A DNA stretch of 64,000 bases, taken from Aldrovandia affinis. Lineage: Eukaryota > Chordata > Actinopteri > Notacanthiformes > Halosauridae. The notes beneath the pieces were generated by a model. It worked only from the letters and a program-made list of their open reading frames with translations. It was not told where the DNA came from and made no database searches. The position numbers and the translations under genes were made by a program. Shown here one piece after another: positions 1 through 10,822 of the stretch (position 1 is the first letter of the stretch; each line of letters starts with the position of its first letter). The DNA lies in assembly GCA_029706075.1 (NCBI GenBank), contig JAINUG010000015.1, positions 1,831,715 to 1,895,714 of the forward strand, written 5' to 3'.

Positions 1-524
1 CACCCTCACGAGTCCGTCGCCCGTCCTCCGGGATCGAGACACACATTCCTGGTTGAGTGTTCCCGCCTCTTTCGAGACGGGAAATCTTCCACGGACTCCT
101 TAACCTTCTCCTCGACGAACTCGTGCCGCCTCTCCCTCCCCCCTTCCCTGGAGGCGGACAGCCAAATGCCGCCTCCGATCGGGCTGACGACCAGGGCCGG
201 TCTGGTAGAGATGCGGGTTTCGATCCGCGTCCCTGACGGGCTCTCTGCCTGTTTTTTTATGTTTATTCGCCCTCTCTGTGTCCAGGTTCACTCCTCGCCT
301 ACCCGCCTGCCTGCCTACCCACTTCCCTGCCTGCCTGCCTGCCCGCTTACCCGCCTGTCTGCCTGCCCGCTTCCCGCCTGCCTGCTTACCTGTCCTGCCT
401 GCCTCTCTTGTCTGCCCTCACCATCGCTTCCCTACCCCAGTCTTTGTTTACAAATAAATATTTTACTTTACCAATTTCTCAGTGTCTGTGTCTGCATTTG
501 GGTCCGTTCTGTGTCACCCTAACA
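1..524 (+). mobile_element. Probable edge of an LTR retrotransposon (Gypsy-like LTR end)
   Basis: The first ~520 bases are C/G-rich and unlike the AT-rich DNA that follows. A CCTG-rich stretch (about 300-410) is followed by a poly(A) signal AATAAA at 453-458 and then a tail containing 'GCATTTGGGTCCG', ending in ACA at 524. This order (signal, short tail with a GGGTCC motif, CA end) is the usual 3' end of fish Gypsy LTRs and resembles the LTR tail of the element at 53.7-57.7 kb. The left boundary lies outside the window, so neither LTR length nor state can be judged. An old, incomplete fossil is the best reading; another GC-rich repeat is possible. Confidence 0.35.
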
Positions 525-2900
525 CTTGTTGCAATTCTTTGATTCTCTTTACATTTCTAATGTGATTAGCTCCATAGTTCCCCATATTTGTATATTATCT
601 TGGCTTATGTTTTTCCAACCAATCTACACTTAACACCATTAAGTGTTGCTTATTAAATTTTTTCACTACTTCAGATAGCATCTAATTTCAAGAGCAGTAC
701 CACAGAAATTCTCGACAACAGTGCAGTAAAGCATATGACTTTCGAATTGTAATGTAATCATGTTGTAATCGCTTCACATCATTATCCTTTAATAAACAAT
801 AACCTGGAGTCATGGCTTAATAACCAGGGCTGGTAAACACAGTACATTTTTCTAAAGATAGAAGAAAGTAAACACTACAGCTTGGCAGATGTATTTTTTG
901 GTATTCAACTATAAGCAAGCTAAGCAAGCAGGATGAATCAACACATATTTACACTTGAGTGCTCACTGACAATCCACTGTACTAAAAATCCATTATACTA
1001 ATATACTCTCCTGAATTGTTAATACATAATTTTCACTGAGAGCAGCCACTATTCAGATCTACACAAGTCTGCACCAGATCGACGCTCATAACAAGGAGGG
1101 TAGACCGGAACAGTTCATATCTTCAGCGATAAACAAAATTCTCAGAAAGTAAGGTAACTGATGTAACCATTCATCAAGTTCTCAGAACCACAAATGGAGC
1201 AGCTTTAATCGAAAAGGAGCAGAGAACACTTCCTTTTCACAAAATAACCCATTACTTACTGAGCATTGAAAGGCATGTACAGAAAACAAAATTAAATTAA
1301 AGTAAAACAAAAATCTTTTTAAAATGTCAGCCTGGAATGATTAATGAAGTGTGGAGCTACATGGCTTGTCAGATCAACTAAAATAAAGCAAAAATATTTC
1401 CTATGAGTTTCTGGCACTCTCTGTGTATATTATAAACACTGCTGAATCTGTCCTCATTTCCCATTGTAGGGATTAAAAACTAATTGTTCAACTTGGCTAA
1501 GAGCCACTGTGCTTGTGCTTGTTTTGCTCTTAGGGAGTTGCATGGGCACTCAGGTTCACACACATAGGCACTTAAATTAACCTGAGTAAATATAGCATTA
1601 CTACATAAATGGCTTTTTGGATAGATGTACTTGCAAGCTAACTAATGGTATTTAAAAGATAACATGTATAAAGCTTGTGGAGAATTCCCTGTAAGACTAA
1701 TAAGACATGTAAAGAATCTTAACAGAATCACATGTACAAGTTATTCTAAAAATATATTTACTGGTAAATCCGCAAATACAACATGTGCCTGGATGAGTAT
1801 TTCCACATCTTGGTGACTTCCTTATGAAACTTCTGATATGACATAACTCCTCTAAATAAGGCCTAATCATGCAAAGTAACTATTTACAAAGAATGGCAGA
1901 TGATGCAGATCTTAAATGTAGTACAAAAAAAAGTAGTTCCACAGAAAAGGTTCTATTGGAGTCTGCTTGTGTGTGGTAAGCATGGTAATGAATACACATA
2001 CTGCATCATACTTACTGAACATTTTTTTTCTTTCTAATTCTTTCGACTCCCTACTTTGAATTAAGACCCACAGCATTCACAGCTGAGCACAGTCATGGGA
2101 TAGGGTGACTCCCTAGAGTCAAAGAAGTGTTTATGTTTTCCAGATAAAATCATGACAGAGACAGCTTAATCCAACAACGGAAATGTAAATTGCCCCCAGT
2201 TTGATATTAATCATTTTAAAGGGCAATTTGGAAGTGATTCTTTATTGATGTATAGAGCATATACAATATGCATTGTTCATGTGAATAACCTTGTTTTTGT
2301 GTATTGAGAACCGTTTTTTCTATAAAAAGTATGCCATTCTACCATATTTTTTGAAAATGTATACTACTTCATGCAAGTGCTTGTATGCCCCATTTCATAA
2401 AATATCTATTATATTATATAAATACAGTTTCCCATAATAACATATATGGGACTTCTGCATGGCTCGTTCTGCTAAAACACTAGGCTTCAATGTGTGATAT
2501 ACCCCACGGCCTGGGCATAATCACAAGCAAAATATATTAAACAAAATCCCATTGACTTTTATTGGTAGAACGTTCAGAACGTTCAGAATTTGTAAACAAT
2601 CTGCAGCTGGTGACGTTACAATCGGCTAGTATGATTTCAAACTGACAGCAATAACAAACTGGCATTATGCACAAGTGGAAATGTAAAACCCCTGAAAACA
2701 TCCGGTTTACTTCTGTAAACAGACAGCGTTAGCTAGCCTGTTAGCGAACTAGCAAAATGTCTAGTCAATATTTTTGTTGACTGCCAAATGAGGAGAAACA
2801 AAGGTCCTGACAGGCCTACCGTTTAACTCAGCTAACTTTACACATCTTTGAGTACAGTTTGGTTGAATACGAGTGTGTTTACACCAGAGAGGCATTCTGA
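525..2900. other. AT-rich non-coding stretch, no gene seen
   Basis: No supportable ORF, RNA gene or terminal-repeat structure was recognised. The right part (2,550-2,900) is already rich in short GCTAGC/TAGC motifs, which accompany the hAT-type sequences elsewhere in this window, so it may belong to the transposon remains around 2.9-3.6 kb. Confidence 0.4.
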
Positions 2901-3086
2901 ACCTATCGTCAGTTGGATGCCTACAATTACTTCCACTCTGGCAAATTCAAGAACATACATGATATATGTGTGGTGGGTGGTGAGGTCGGGGCCAGTCAGA
3001 TGCTCTCCAAGCAGTATTCTGTCTGGATTGTAGCAGCAAAAAATGGAGAGATCAAGAGCGGGCACTGCACTTGCATGGCAGGATAA
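2901..3086 (+). pseudogene. SWIM-type zinc-finger protein fragment (YqaJ/SWIM family, probably transposon-derived)
   Basis: Frame starting at 2,901 reads about 61 residues to a stop at 3,084-3,086. It contains 'DAYNYFHSGKF' near residue 6 and 'YSVWIVAAKNGEIKSGHC' followed by TCMAG at the end. The YNYFHSG motif, a tryptophan strand and a final CxCxAG are the pattern of SWIM zinc fingers in the large fish protein family that also carries a YqaJ-type nuclease domain. In intact members the CxCxAG is followed by a second zinc-binding pair (CxH), which is missing here because the frame stops. An in-frame stop also lies just upstream (2,898). It is therefore a broken piece. Flanking hAT-like sequence suggests a mobile element carried it, but that is inference. 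Confidence 0.5.
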
Positions 3087-3424
3087 TTAGCCAGCTAGCT
3101 TGCTAGATAAAACAAACCAACTGGCCAGCTAATGAAGAAGGAATAGTAACACCAAGCTTTAATTTGGTGAGTAGGTTGGAATACATAATGTAGCTAGCGC
3201 TCCCTGATAGAGAGCAAATATGGCTAATTTAACTCTACTCCATATTAACAGCTATGTGAAGGTGACTAAATGAATGGAGAGAAATGCACATCATAGTCAT
3301 GTTGACAAAGCAGAAATGGTGAGTCGAAGACCCATTGACAGTGATTATTAATAATTATGTTTGTATTTAAGAATTGACCATATAGGCAAGTGCTTGTGTT
3401 CCTGATTATGCTCTCAGCAGGCAT

Positions 3425-3589
3425 TATGGCCCATGATCCATACATTGTTATGTTTACATTTTACCAAATAAATTAAAATCAAATTTATATTTGGCATATT
3501 GTTCCTGCTGTACCAAAAATGTATCGAACTGTGACCCCAAAACCAAGCTACATACTGAACTGTGAGTTTTGTGTACCGTTACACCCCTA
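3425..3589. mobile_element. hAT transposon right terminus (same family as 27.8-31.06 kb element)
   Basis: The stretch ends in 'GTACCGTTACACCCCTA' (terminal TIR TAGGGGTGTAACGG read in reverse). It shares with the right end of the element finishing at 31,062 an AATAAA...AAATCAAA...TTATATTTG segment and a 'GTGAGTTTTGTG' block. The next 8 bases, CTAATTAG, would be the target duplication, but no matching left end was found upstream, so only the right ~165 bp is supported. Confidence 0.5.
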
Positions 3590-4000
3590 CTAATTAGCGA
3601 ATTGCCCACCCCTGCTAAATATGTATAAGCATTTATCTGACACAGAGAACATATAGACATGCCTTGTTTTCTGCTCTTTAGCCGTAGAAGGTTTTCCTTC
3701 ATTTCGGCATGAATATCTTCCTGGCACTTGTGCAATTTCAAGCGACCTACTGTAACTGGCTAGCAATACATTTAGTCTAGATAGATAGCGAGATGAACAA
3801 TTTGACACCTATATGAATATATTACAACTAACTTGAGATAATCGGTGGTAAGTAACACTGTGTTTGAGCTAAGAGATTAGCAATAGGTTTTAAGTTAGCT
3901 CATTAATGAACTAATGTTCCTCAAGGGATATAGAGTTAATTGCAGCTTGCTAACAAGTAATGTAAAAAAATTGGTTAATTAATGTTCGCTACTTAACTAG

Positions 4001-4060
4001 CAGTGATGGCCCGTCCATTGAGGCAAAGAGGCTTAGCTTCCCTAAAAAATGTAGGTATTT
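4001..4060. mobile_element. Possible hAT-type transposon end
   Basis: The sequence 'CAGTGATGGCCCGTCCATTG' followed by a CCTAAAAAAT block closely resembles the left terminus of the 41,146-42,404 element (CAGTGGTGGGCCGTC ... CCTAAAAAAT). No partner end or target duplication was found, so this is either one end of a decayed copy or a fragment. Confidence 0.35.
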
Positions 4061-6804
4061 TTCATTCTTATTGATTGCATAACAAGATTTTTGTTAGTTC
4101 GCTGAGTGACAGCACAGTATTTCAGTTTATATTCCACACCAGTTTCTCCTACACCGATCAGAAAGCTTGAACATGCCCTTCATACACAGCATCACAAGGA
4201 CTCAAAACGAATGAAGCAACATCACCGAGCAATAGCAATATATTAATTTTCAGAACCATAAATCTGCACCCATGCCAGTATGCCACCAAATTCAGACTGA
4301 ATTAAGATGTTACTCTGCACTTTACATACAGCAAAGCTTGGCAATTCACAAACAGATCACTAACCAAAACCTTTGAGCATAATAGGTGTTGGAGTATCCG
4401 AACATCAATATCAAGGTCATTTGTATATTATTTTGAATCATTTGGGACTCGCTGTCTTTGTAGTATTCATTTATGTAAAGTTCACTTGCTAAGCTAGTCA
4501 GCTAGCTACTTGTGGTTGTCTAATGTGATGGTATCTAGTTAGCTGGCAGGCTAACTAGCTAGTAGCTAGCTAAGCTAAGTAGTGTTATTCAGCTAGCCAT
4601 TTTGTATTTAATTTGGTTTGTTATAAAAATGGAGCAGGTTGTTAACTCAGCTCATGTTAGTTTACCACGTGTTACAGTGTCAGCGAACTAACTAGCAACA
4701 TTTTATTTAGTTGAGGAAAATATGTTTTTCTACACAGCTATACAAATTTGTAAAATTGCTTTAGTAACATGACTTAATTGTAGCTCTCATATATTGTATA
4801 TATTTCACTTTTATATTTCACTTTTCATATAAATGGATGAATCAGCATTGAACTGATTTGAACAGTTAGCTAATTGCCATTGTTTGGTTTGTTGAGAGAG
4901 GAAGGGTGTTGGTATTGCTATTGAGCTCGGTCTATTTTAAAACACCTGGGGATGCTTTAAAAGGGTGTAAAACCTGTCGACCCCTCTTTGGTTTACTGGA
5001 ATAACCAAAGCTGCAGTAGTGAACAAGGGCTTTGACTTGCAGCCCAGCTCGCACTGCTATCAGACTGATTCTCTCCAGCAGAAACATGTAGCTGTCATGT
5101 TCCAGCCATCAGCCCATCTCCACAGCCCGCCCATATGGGAGATGGTGCAAGATACTGGCCAATGTGCACTCATTTCCCAGCTGCTAGTAAGCATTGTACG
5201 CTGGGCTAACCACACTTCCAGCACAAACATAATCTGAATACAACGACTGAATGAGAGGCAAAGAATAATGTTTGATTCTGCTCATTATAATGTATAAGGG
5301 GAACTGCATAGTAGAAATGTGTCAATCGAATTAATGCAATGATTTCTAAAAACTAGACAAACACACCAGCAATTGCTTTTAGAAAGGTGCTTCTATGGTC
5401 TGTCTGTGAACTGAATTCCTGGAAAGGATATGAACAAACTTGCTGAATTTATTGGCAATGGGACATGGTGGAAAATTCAAGGCTTCAAGTGGATTTCTGT
5501 TGTGTCAACTGTTAAGTGAGGCATGCCATACTGTGTCTAACAGTGCACTCTAGTATTGGTTGATTTTCTTTTCAGTTATAAATGAATCAATGCAATATTT
5601 TTGTAAACTGCAATGTATCAATTGGTTGAAAATGGCCAATATCCAATGACAATTGCAAGAATCTTTCTCATAGCCACCTTGAGAGAAGCCACACAAAGTA
5701 TGATCAAGACAAGGCTTTCATGGGGAGGAGCCCATTATAGACACACTCCATGTAAGATACCAGTAACAACCAGTAGGTGAACTGTATAATAACATCATAC
5801 TTTGTTCTCACACTTTTGAAAACTCTCAGTATCATGCCATTGTTCTGCTAAAAAATAACCTTCCTGGAACAATCCTCCAAAAAATGAGAAGTGAATAAGT
5901 AATCAAATGAAGTTTATGCATGAAAAATGCCTTTCACATTGACCAATACCTCTTGTTTGTCTGCTAGTTCTCATAGTAAACTTCTGAAAAAGGGGACTTC
6001 TGTTCTGCAATGAAAACAGTGACAATATCAGTTTGAATTGACCTCTGAGATGCATCCCACAGTCCTCAACATTGAAATGGGATGCTATGCATCCTACATA
6101 AATTATAATTCATTCATGCTATTTTATTTTTTAATCATTTTTTTATTTATTTATTATTTTGTCTTTATGTTTTCTTCATTTGAGAGTCTGGTAAGTTAGA
6201 TTTCTTGGTTAACAATTCAGTGATTAAAAAAACCTTACACTGAAATACAAAACAAAGGACAAGACTGAAAAATGAATTTGCAACTAGGTGGTGGAACGAT
6301 GCCCTGGTCTGGATATGAAACCACTTGCTTGTAAAGAACTGGAACATCTGCAGGTCTTACAGGAAAAAGAAAGTAGGTTAGAGGAGTTACAAAATTTCAC
6401 ACAGGTATTTCACCACATCTGTACTCATCAGTAAGCAAACGGTGACCCTGCAACATGTCAGAAGGAAGTGGCAACCATACCTTAGCCTGAGAAAAATAAA
6501 CCACTGTGCTGAGCTAATAGCATGTAAAGAGCAATTAGCATGTAAACTATTTTACATTTGAATGCATGTCATACAATACCAATTACAATTAACATATGTC
6601 CCTGTGTCATTAGGTCCAAGGTCACCATGCTAACAGACTAATCTATAGCATAAGGCTGACCTATGGCAATTGTCCTTAAAATGTATAAGTCCCTTCATCA
6701 GCATTAGAAGAGTTCACTTTCAGGCAACAGTAGAGCTTTGCTGTTAAACCAATTAGGTTTACAGTCCAGATCTGAACTATATATAGGAAATACAAACCTA
6801 AAGT
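4061..6804. other. Non-coding stretch, no gene seen
   Basis: Mostly AT-rich DNA with many TAGCTAGC-type motifs near 4.5 kb. A slightly GC-richer patch at about 4,980-5,240 has an open frame on the plus strand but no recognisable protein motif and no splice-site support. Nothing else can be supported. Confidence 0.4.
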
Positions 6805-7075
6805 GTGTTAATAGGGCGTTGGGTTACCACGCACTGCCAGAAAAGCTTCAATGTGCTTTGACATAGATTCTACAAGTGTCTAAAACTCGATTGGAGAGAT
6901 GCAACATCTGAGATAGCCATAGCATATCGTTTACATAGTTTTCATCCTCATCAAACCATTTGATGGAGGAATTGTCATCCTGGGAGTGATCACTCAGAAT
7001 GGCTTTGTATTTATTAGTATTTACCTTGTCCACTAAGGGGTTGAGTGGACCTAAACCTTAATTTACTTTCCATAT
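6805..7075 (-). mobile_element. Tc1/mariner transposase C-terminal fragment
   Basis: On the minus strand the translation includes 'MDKVNTNKYKAILSDH', then 'SQDDNSSI', 'KWFDEDENYVNDMLW' and a degraded ending. These are the landmarks of one fish Tc1 family (QDDNAP catalytic region, WFDEHEN, MLWPSQSPDLNPIE). Internal pieces are missing, so the fragment is a deleted copy. Its 3' edge 'AATAGGGCGTTGGG' is the reverse of the transposase end (PTPY stop) seen again at 14.08 kb in the other orientation. Confidence 0.65.
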
Positions 7076-8800
7076 TTAGTTTCCTTTATTTTGGCACCTG
7101 TTTTGGTTACCTGTAGGTGGCAAATTCCAATTACATGCTAGTTGGCAAGGCAGAAACTAATTAATGTTAAGAGGTACAGAAGTACAAATATTTTGAAGAA
7201 AATAACAACTGACTACTGTATATCTGCAAACCTAAATGTAAACAATATTGAGTTGTGATAAAATAGACCGTGATGACTGTTTCTATTATAGAATAATTAC
7301 AAAGGTCTGCATCAAAAAACATGAGTGAAATGAACAGCCGAAGTGAAGCAGAAGTTGAATTAGACCACAAGTTGAAAAAGAGTGAAGAGAAAGGAAGAAC
7401 ATTTTATCAGAAACCAGGACCTGCAAAGATGTGCTCTGAGTATAAGACAGGAGGGGGGGCTACAGTTTCTCAGAAACGCTACATTGTGAGGACCTGTTTT
7501 AATGAACAAATCCAGTGGCAAACCTATTCTCTATTAACACAATGCTGTCTAAAAACAGGCTTCACAGGATTGGCAGGACCAATGCCTGGGAAACTTCTGA
7601 AATGTAGAGGGGGCGTGACTAACATTCTGGTATCAAGACCCGTTTATTTGTGAGGGGAGTCCTACAGCACTGAACAAAGAAACAGGCGGACTTCTTTACA
7701 CAAAGCAACATTCAGCACTAAAATCAAGTACATGACACAATTTGAAATGGTCCTACACTACATGGTAATGTACCATCTGAAGTATCAACAATTTGTATAA
7801 AAATGTTCTGCTATTGAGGAATACAAACCACATGGACTGATGTGCACCTCCAGTTCCAGGTAAATTAATTGTACAAATTCATCCTGCACTGGTCTGTTCA
7901 AGTGAAATAACCTTTCAACACCCATACCTCCTCCAAGCACATAATCTCATATCCCACAGAACACAAGCAGTCTGCTGAAGGGCTGCACCACAGGACTTTC
8001 ACAACCACCTACATACTGTACTGACAAACCTTTATGTCTGGTTTGAATGTCACTTCAAAGGAAAAGTAAACGCCACTGTCTCAGTGGAACTCTAGCTGCT
8101 CCCATTACCTCAAAAAGACTAAGATACAAATTTAATTATGCCAATAACAAGCAAACACAACATACACTTCACAAAATAACTCGATCCATGTAAATATTGC
8201 CTTTTCACTTATGATGAGATCAAACTATAAAACTATTAAAAAAACATTGTATTGTAGTTGCATGAGCATACGTTTGCTGGCTTGATCTGCAATGTAGTAC
8301 ATGTTGACAATGGATGGCCACATAATTCAGGTTTTTCAAAGCTTCCGGATTCTTGGATTCCAAAATAAGGCCTTACAGAAAAAGTACACCTTCAGTTCAC
8401 AGAATACGTAAACCATTACCATCTCATGGTAAAATGTGTTGCAGTTTTCTGTACTGTATATATGTTTTTAAGTAACTTACATATTCATTTTTGATTTGCT
8501 AAAGGAGCCATCGATCCCATACTACAATGGGGCAAAGTCTCTAAATATTATATTAACATGCTGTGTGTACTTTATTGAATAGATCAATTCAATAAAGATA
8601 AAAAGCATCAATTGACAAACGGATGATGGACACATTCATGGACAACTCACACACACCATGGTTCCTTGATAAAAAATTAACACATGCACATGATGAAGTG
8701 TAAAGAGCACACCAATGAGATGTAGGTGAGGTACGCTATTATGATATTATGTTAGACACTTGATGACATAAATATCCAACAAAAGCCAAGTGGAACTCAC
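7076..8800. other. Non-coding stretch within or beyond the clec16a relic
   Basis: No gene, RNA or bounded repeat is supported. If CLEC16A once continued on the minus strand its later exons should lie here or further left. Its most conserved later blocks (for example the region around PFLDMVYHALDSP) were looked for by eye and not found. Confidence 0.35.
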
Positions 8801-10822
8801 CTAGGTCTTCTGTGTTTTCTGCTGGCTGGACAGAGAACATGGGTGGGTCTTCGCTGAGAGTCTCATCAGCCATCAAATTCGCCAACATTCACTGCTGAGC
8901 TGTGAGAAACACAGAGTGTAAACAATGGAACACGTTTTGGGATATTAGACTGGTTTCAACAGGTTTAGGTTAGCAGGTCTTATATGTTGGGGATTACTCC
9001 TGTCTTATTGAACCACACCATACAGGTAATATGCGTTTTTAAATCTTATTTTTCAGAGAAAGAGAAACTGAGCATTGCTTGGTTCCTGAACCAGGAGATA
9101 TAGCCACACATGCAGGCTTATATTGTAACCCTGTTTGAAATGTTAAGAAACAAAGAAAGTTAATAAACTTTTCTATAACAGTCAACTTAATAAAGAATGA
9201 AAACACAGGAAACATAGTGGCAAATGTTACTTTATAAGCTTACCATAAACCAAATATCCTGTCAAAGGGTCCATTGAAACTCAAGGATATCTTGAATAAA
9301 CAATAAGGTAAATTGAAATTAAATATATTATGCTTAATTCAAGATTTAAAAAAATCCCAAGATAAAAAAACAGCTATGTGCTCACCACCAAATATGTAAA
9401 ACATGGACATTTAAAAGAACTGTGTCTATTTCACTGCTAGCTGGGGCCATAGCATAAAAAATACACATTTGGGGTCTGGATGACATGCTATAAGAAAATT
9501 TGCCAAATGGAAACTGGTTCAGTAAACCACACTGCTGCCCAATTGAAATAAAATTCAAATGGGACAAAATTCCCATACATACTACATAAATAGCTAAATA
9601 GTTCATTTTAGTCTACTTCACTATCATACCCTCCCTTTCACAAAAGTAAAGTAGCTAAAAAATGATGTTGATCTTGGTCCACTAGTTATCCCACACCAAT
9701 TTCAAATGAGTCAACAAGTAATGGGATGCTGGTTCATTCTATTACGACAATATTCCATTGTGTGCATGAGCCCCACGATCTGGTATAAAATCCAGACTGT
9801 GCCAGTGGTTCACCTAAATCATCACCAATGTGTAGCACCCACCTGGGTGATAGATGGCAGCCATTTTGCACCAAAATACTCACCACACATATGCTGAAGT
9901 GGGAAGAAAGGGGTTAATATATCTAGTTCCCTAGCAATACACTGCTGACCACAACCCTCCCTCCCTGGGCAGGCATATGGCCAAGTATGTATCACTCTGC
10001 AGACCTCCTAGCGACAGTGAGGATTTGATTGCGGACCACATGGCACATCAGTGCACTGAGAACTAACATTAAAAGTAGTAACCTAGTAAATATTAGATAG
10101 ATAACTATTATGAACTATATTATGTGTGTTTTGTTACTGGAAATGTTTCTGGTAGTATGGATCAAACATGGATCTTTCTTCCTGTTGCTTACATCGGAGC
10201 GTGGTAAAGGAGAAACGCGTGCAAAAAGACACAATACATAACTGACTTCCTGCTAAATGTAAATAAAAGTACCAATAGGTAAAATCTCAGCTGTATATCA
10301 AATCATTACCATTTATACCATTTTTAATATCAGTGCCATACAGTGACTCATAAAAAGATTCAGAATAACTATATGAAAATCAGTCTGAAATGAAAAGGGT
10401 ACAAAAAACACATCAACCTCAATTCAATGATCAGCAAACACAATGAAATGGACCAGTTCATCAGAGAAGGCTGATTTGTTGAGAGGTGGAGCAATAAAAG
10501 TTGATTCCATAATACTATACTTCCGTCTACCTCTAAAAGAGGAGACTGACAGATAAACAGTAAAGAGATGACTGGCTGTGTTTAGGACTCATGGGAGACC
10601 AGGGGCATGGCAGCAGCAACCCTCAGGAGCCACAGCACTGCTTGCCTGCTCCTGGCTGACCTAGCAGACACAGAGGGGCAGGGAGAGTCGGCTGAGGAGG
10701 TAGTCACTGAGAACGTCAATCAGGACCTTTTCAGTTAATCTTCAAGGTGCCGTTGGGGTACGTACTGAAGGTGGTCCAAGTGTTTGGTCACCAGGTCATC
10801 CAGCATCTCTTAGTTTTTGTGT
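8801..10822 (-). pseudogene. clec16a: CLEC16A relic (two recognisable exon remains)
   Basis: Two minus-strand blocks match vertebrate CLEC16A in order. Block 1 (10,822 down to about 10,612) follows a good acceptor (CTCCATCTGCAG). Across three frames it reads DDLVTKHLDHLQY, NGTLKIN and VLIDVLSDYLLSRLSLPL, against human SDLVAEHLDHLHY, NDILIIN and FLNDVLTDHLLNRLFLPL. It has at least two in-frame stops and two frame changes. Block 2 (8,899-8,801) has an intact acceptor and an intact donor (CTAG|GTGAGT). It reads LMADETLSEDPPMFSVQ then NTED, against human IMERSKLSELAASTSVQ, with the same spacing of M, LSE and SVQ; a TGA lies in frame just before. CLEC16A is an endosomal/mitophagy regulator, normally about 1,000 residues. 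No other exons are seen, so this copy cannot make the protein. Placement head-to-head with DEXI supports identity. Assignment of block 1 is strong; block 2 alone is weaker. Confidence 0.75.

Noticed and set aside
205-235. tRNA T-arm-like GCGGGTTTCGATCCGC near the left edge
   Set aside because: Only the T-arm-like hairpin is present; no A box at proper distance and no cloverleaf.
4980-5240. Candidate CLEC16A exon in a GC-richer patch
   Set aside because: Minus-strand translation in three frames shows no match to CLEC16A blocks.
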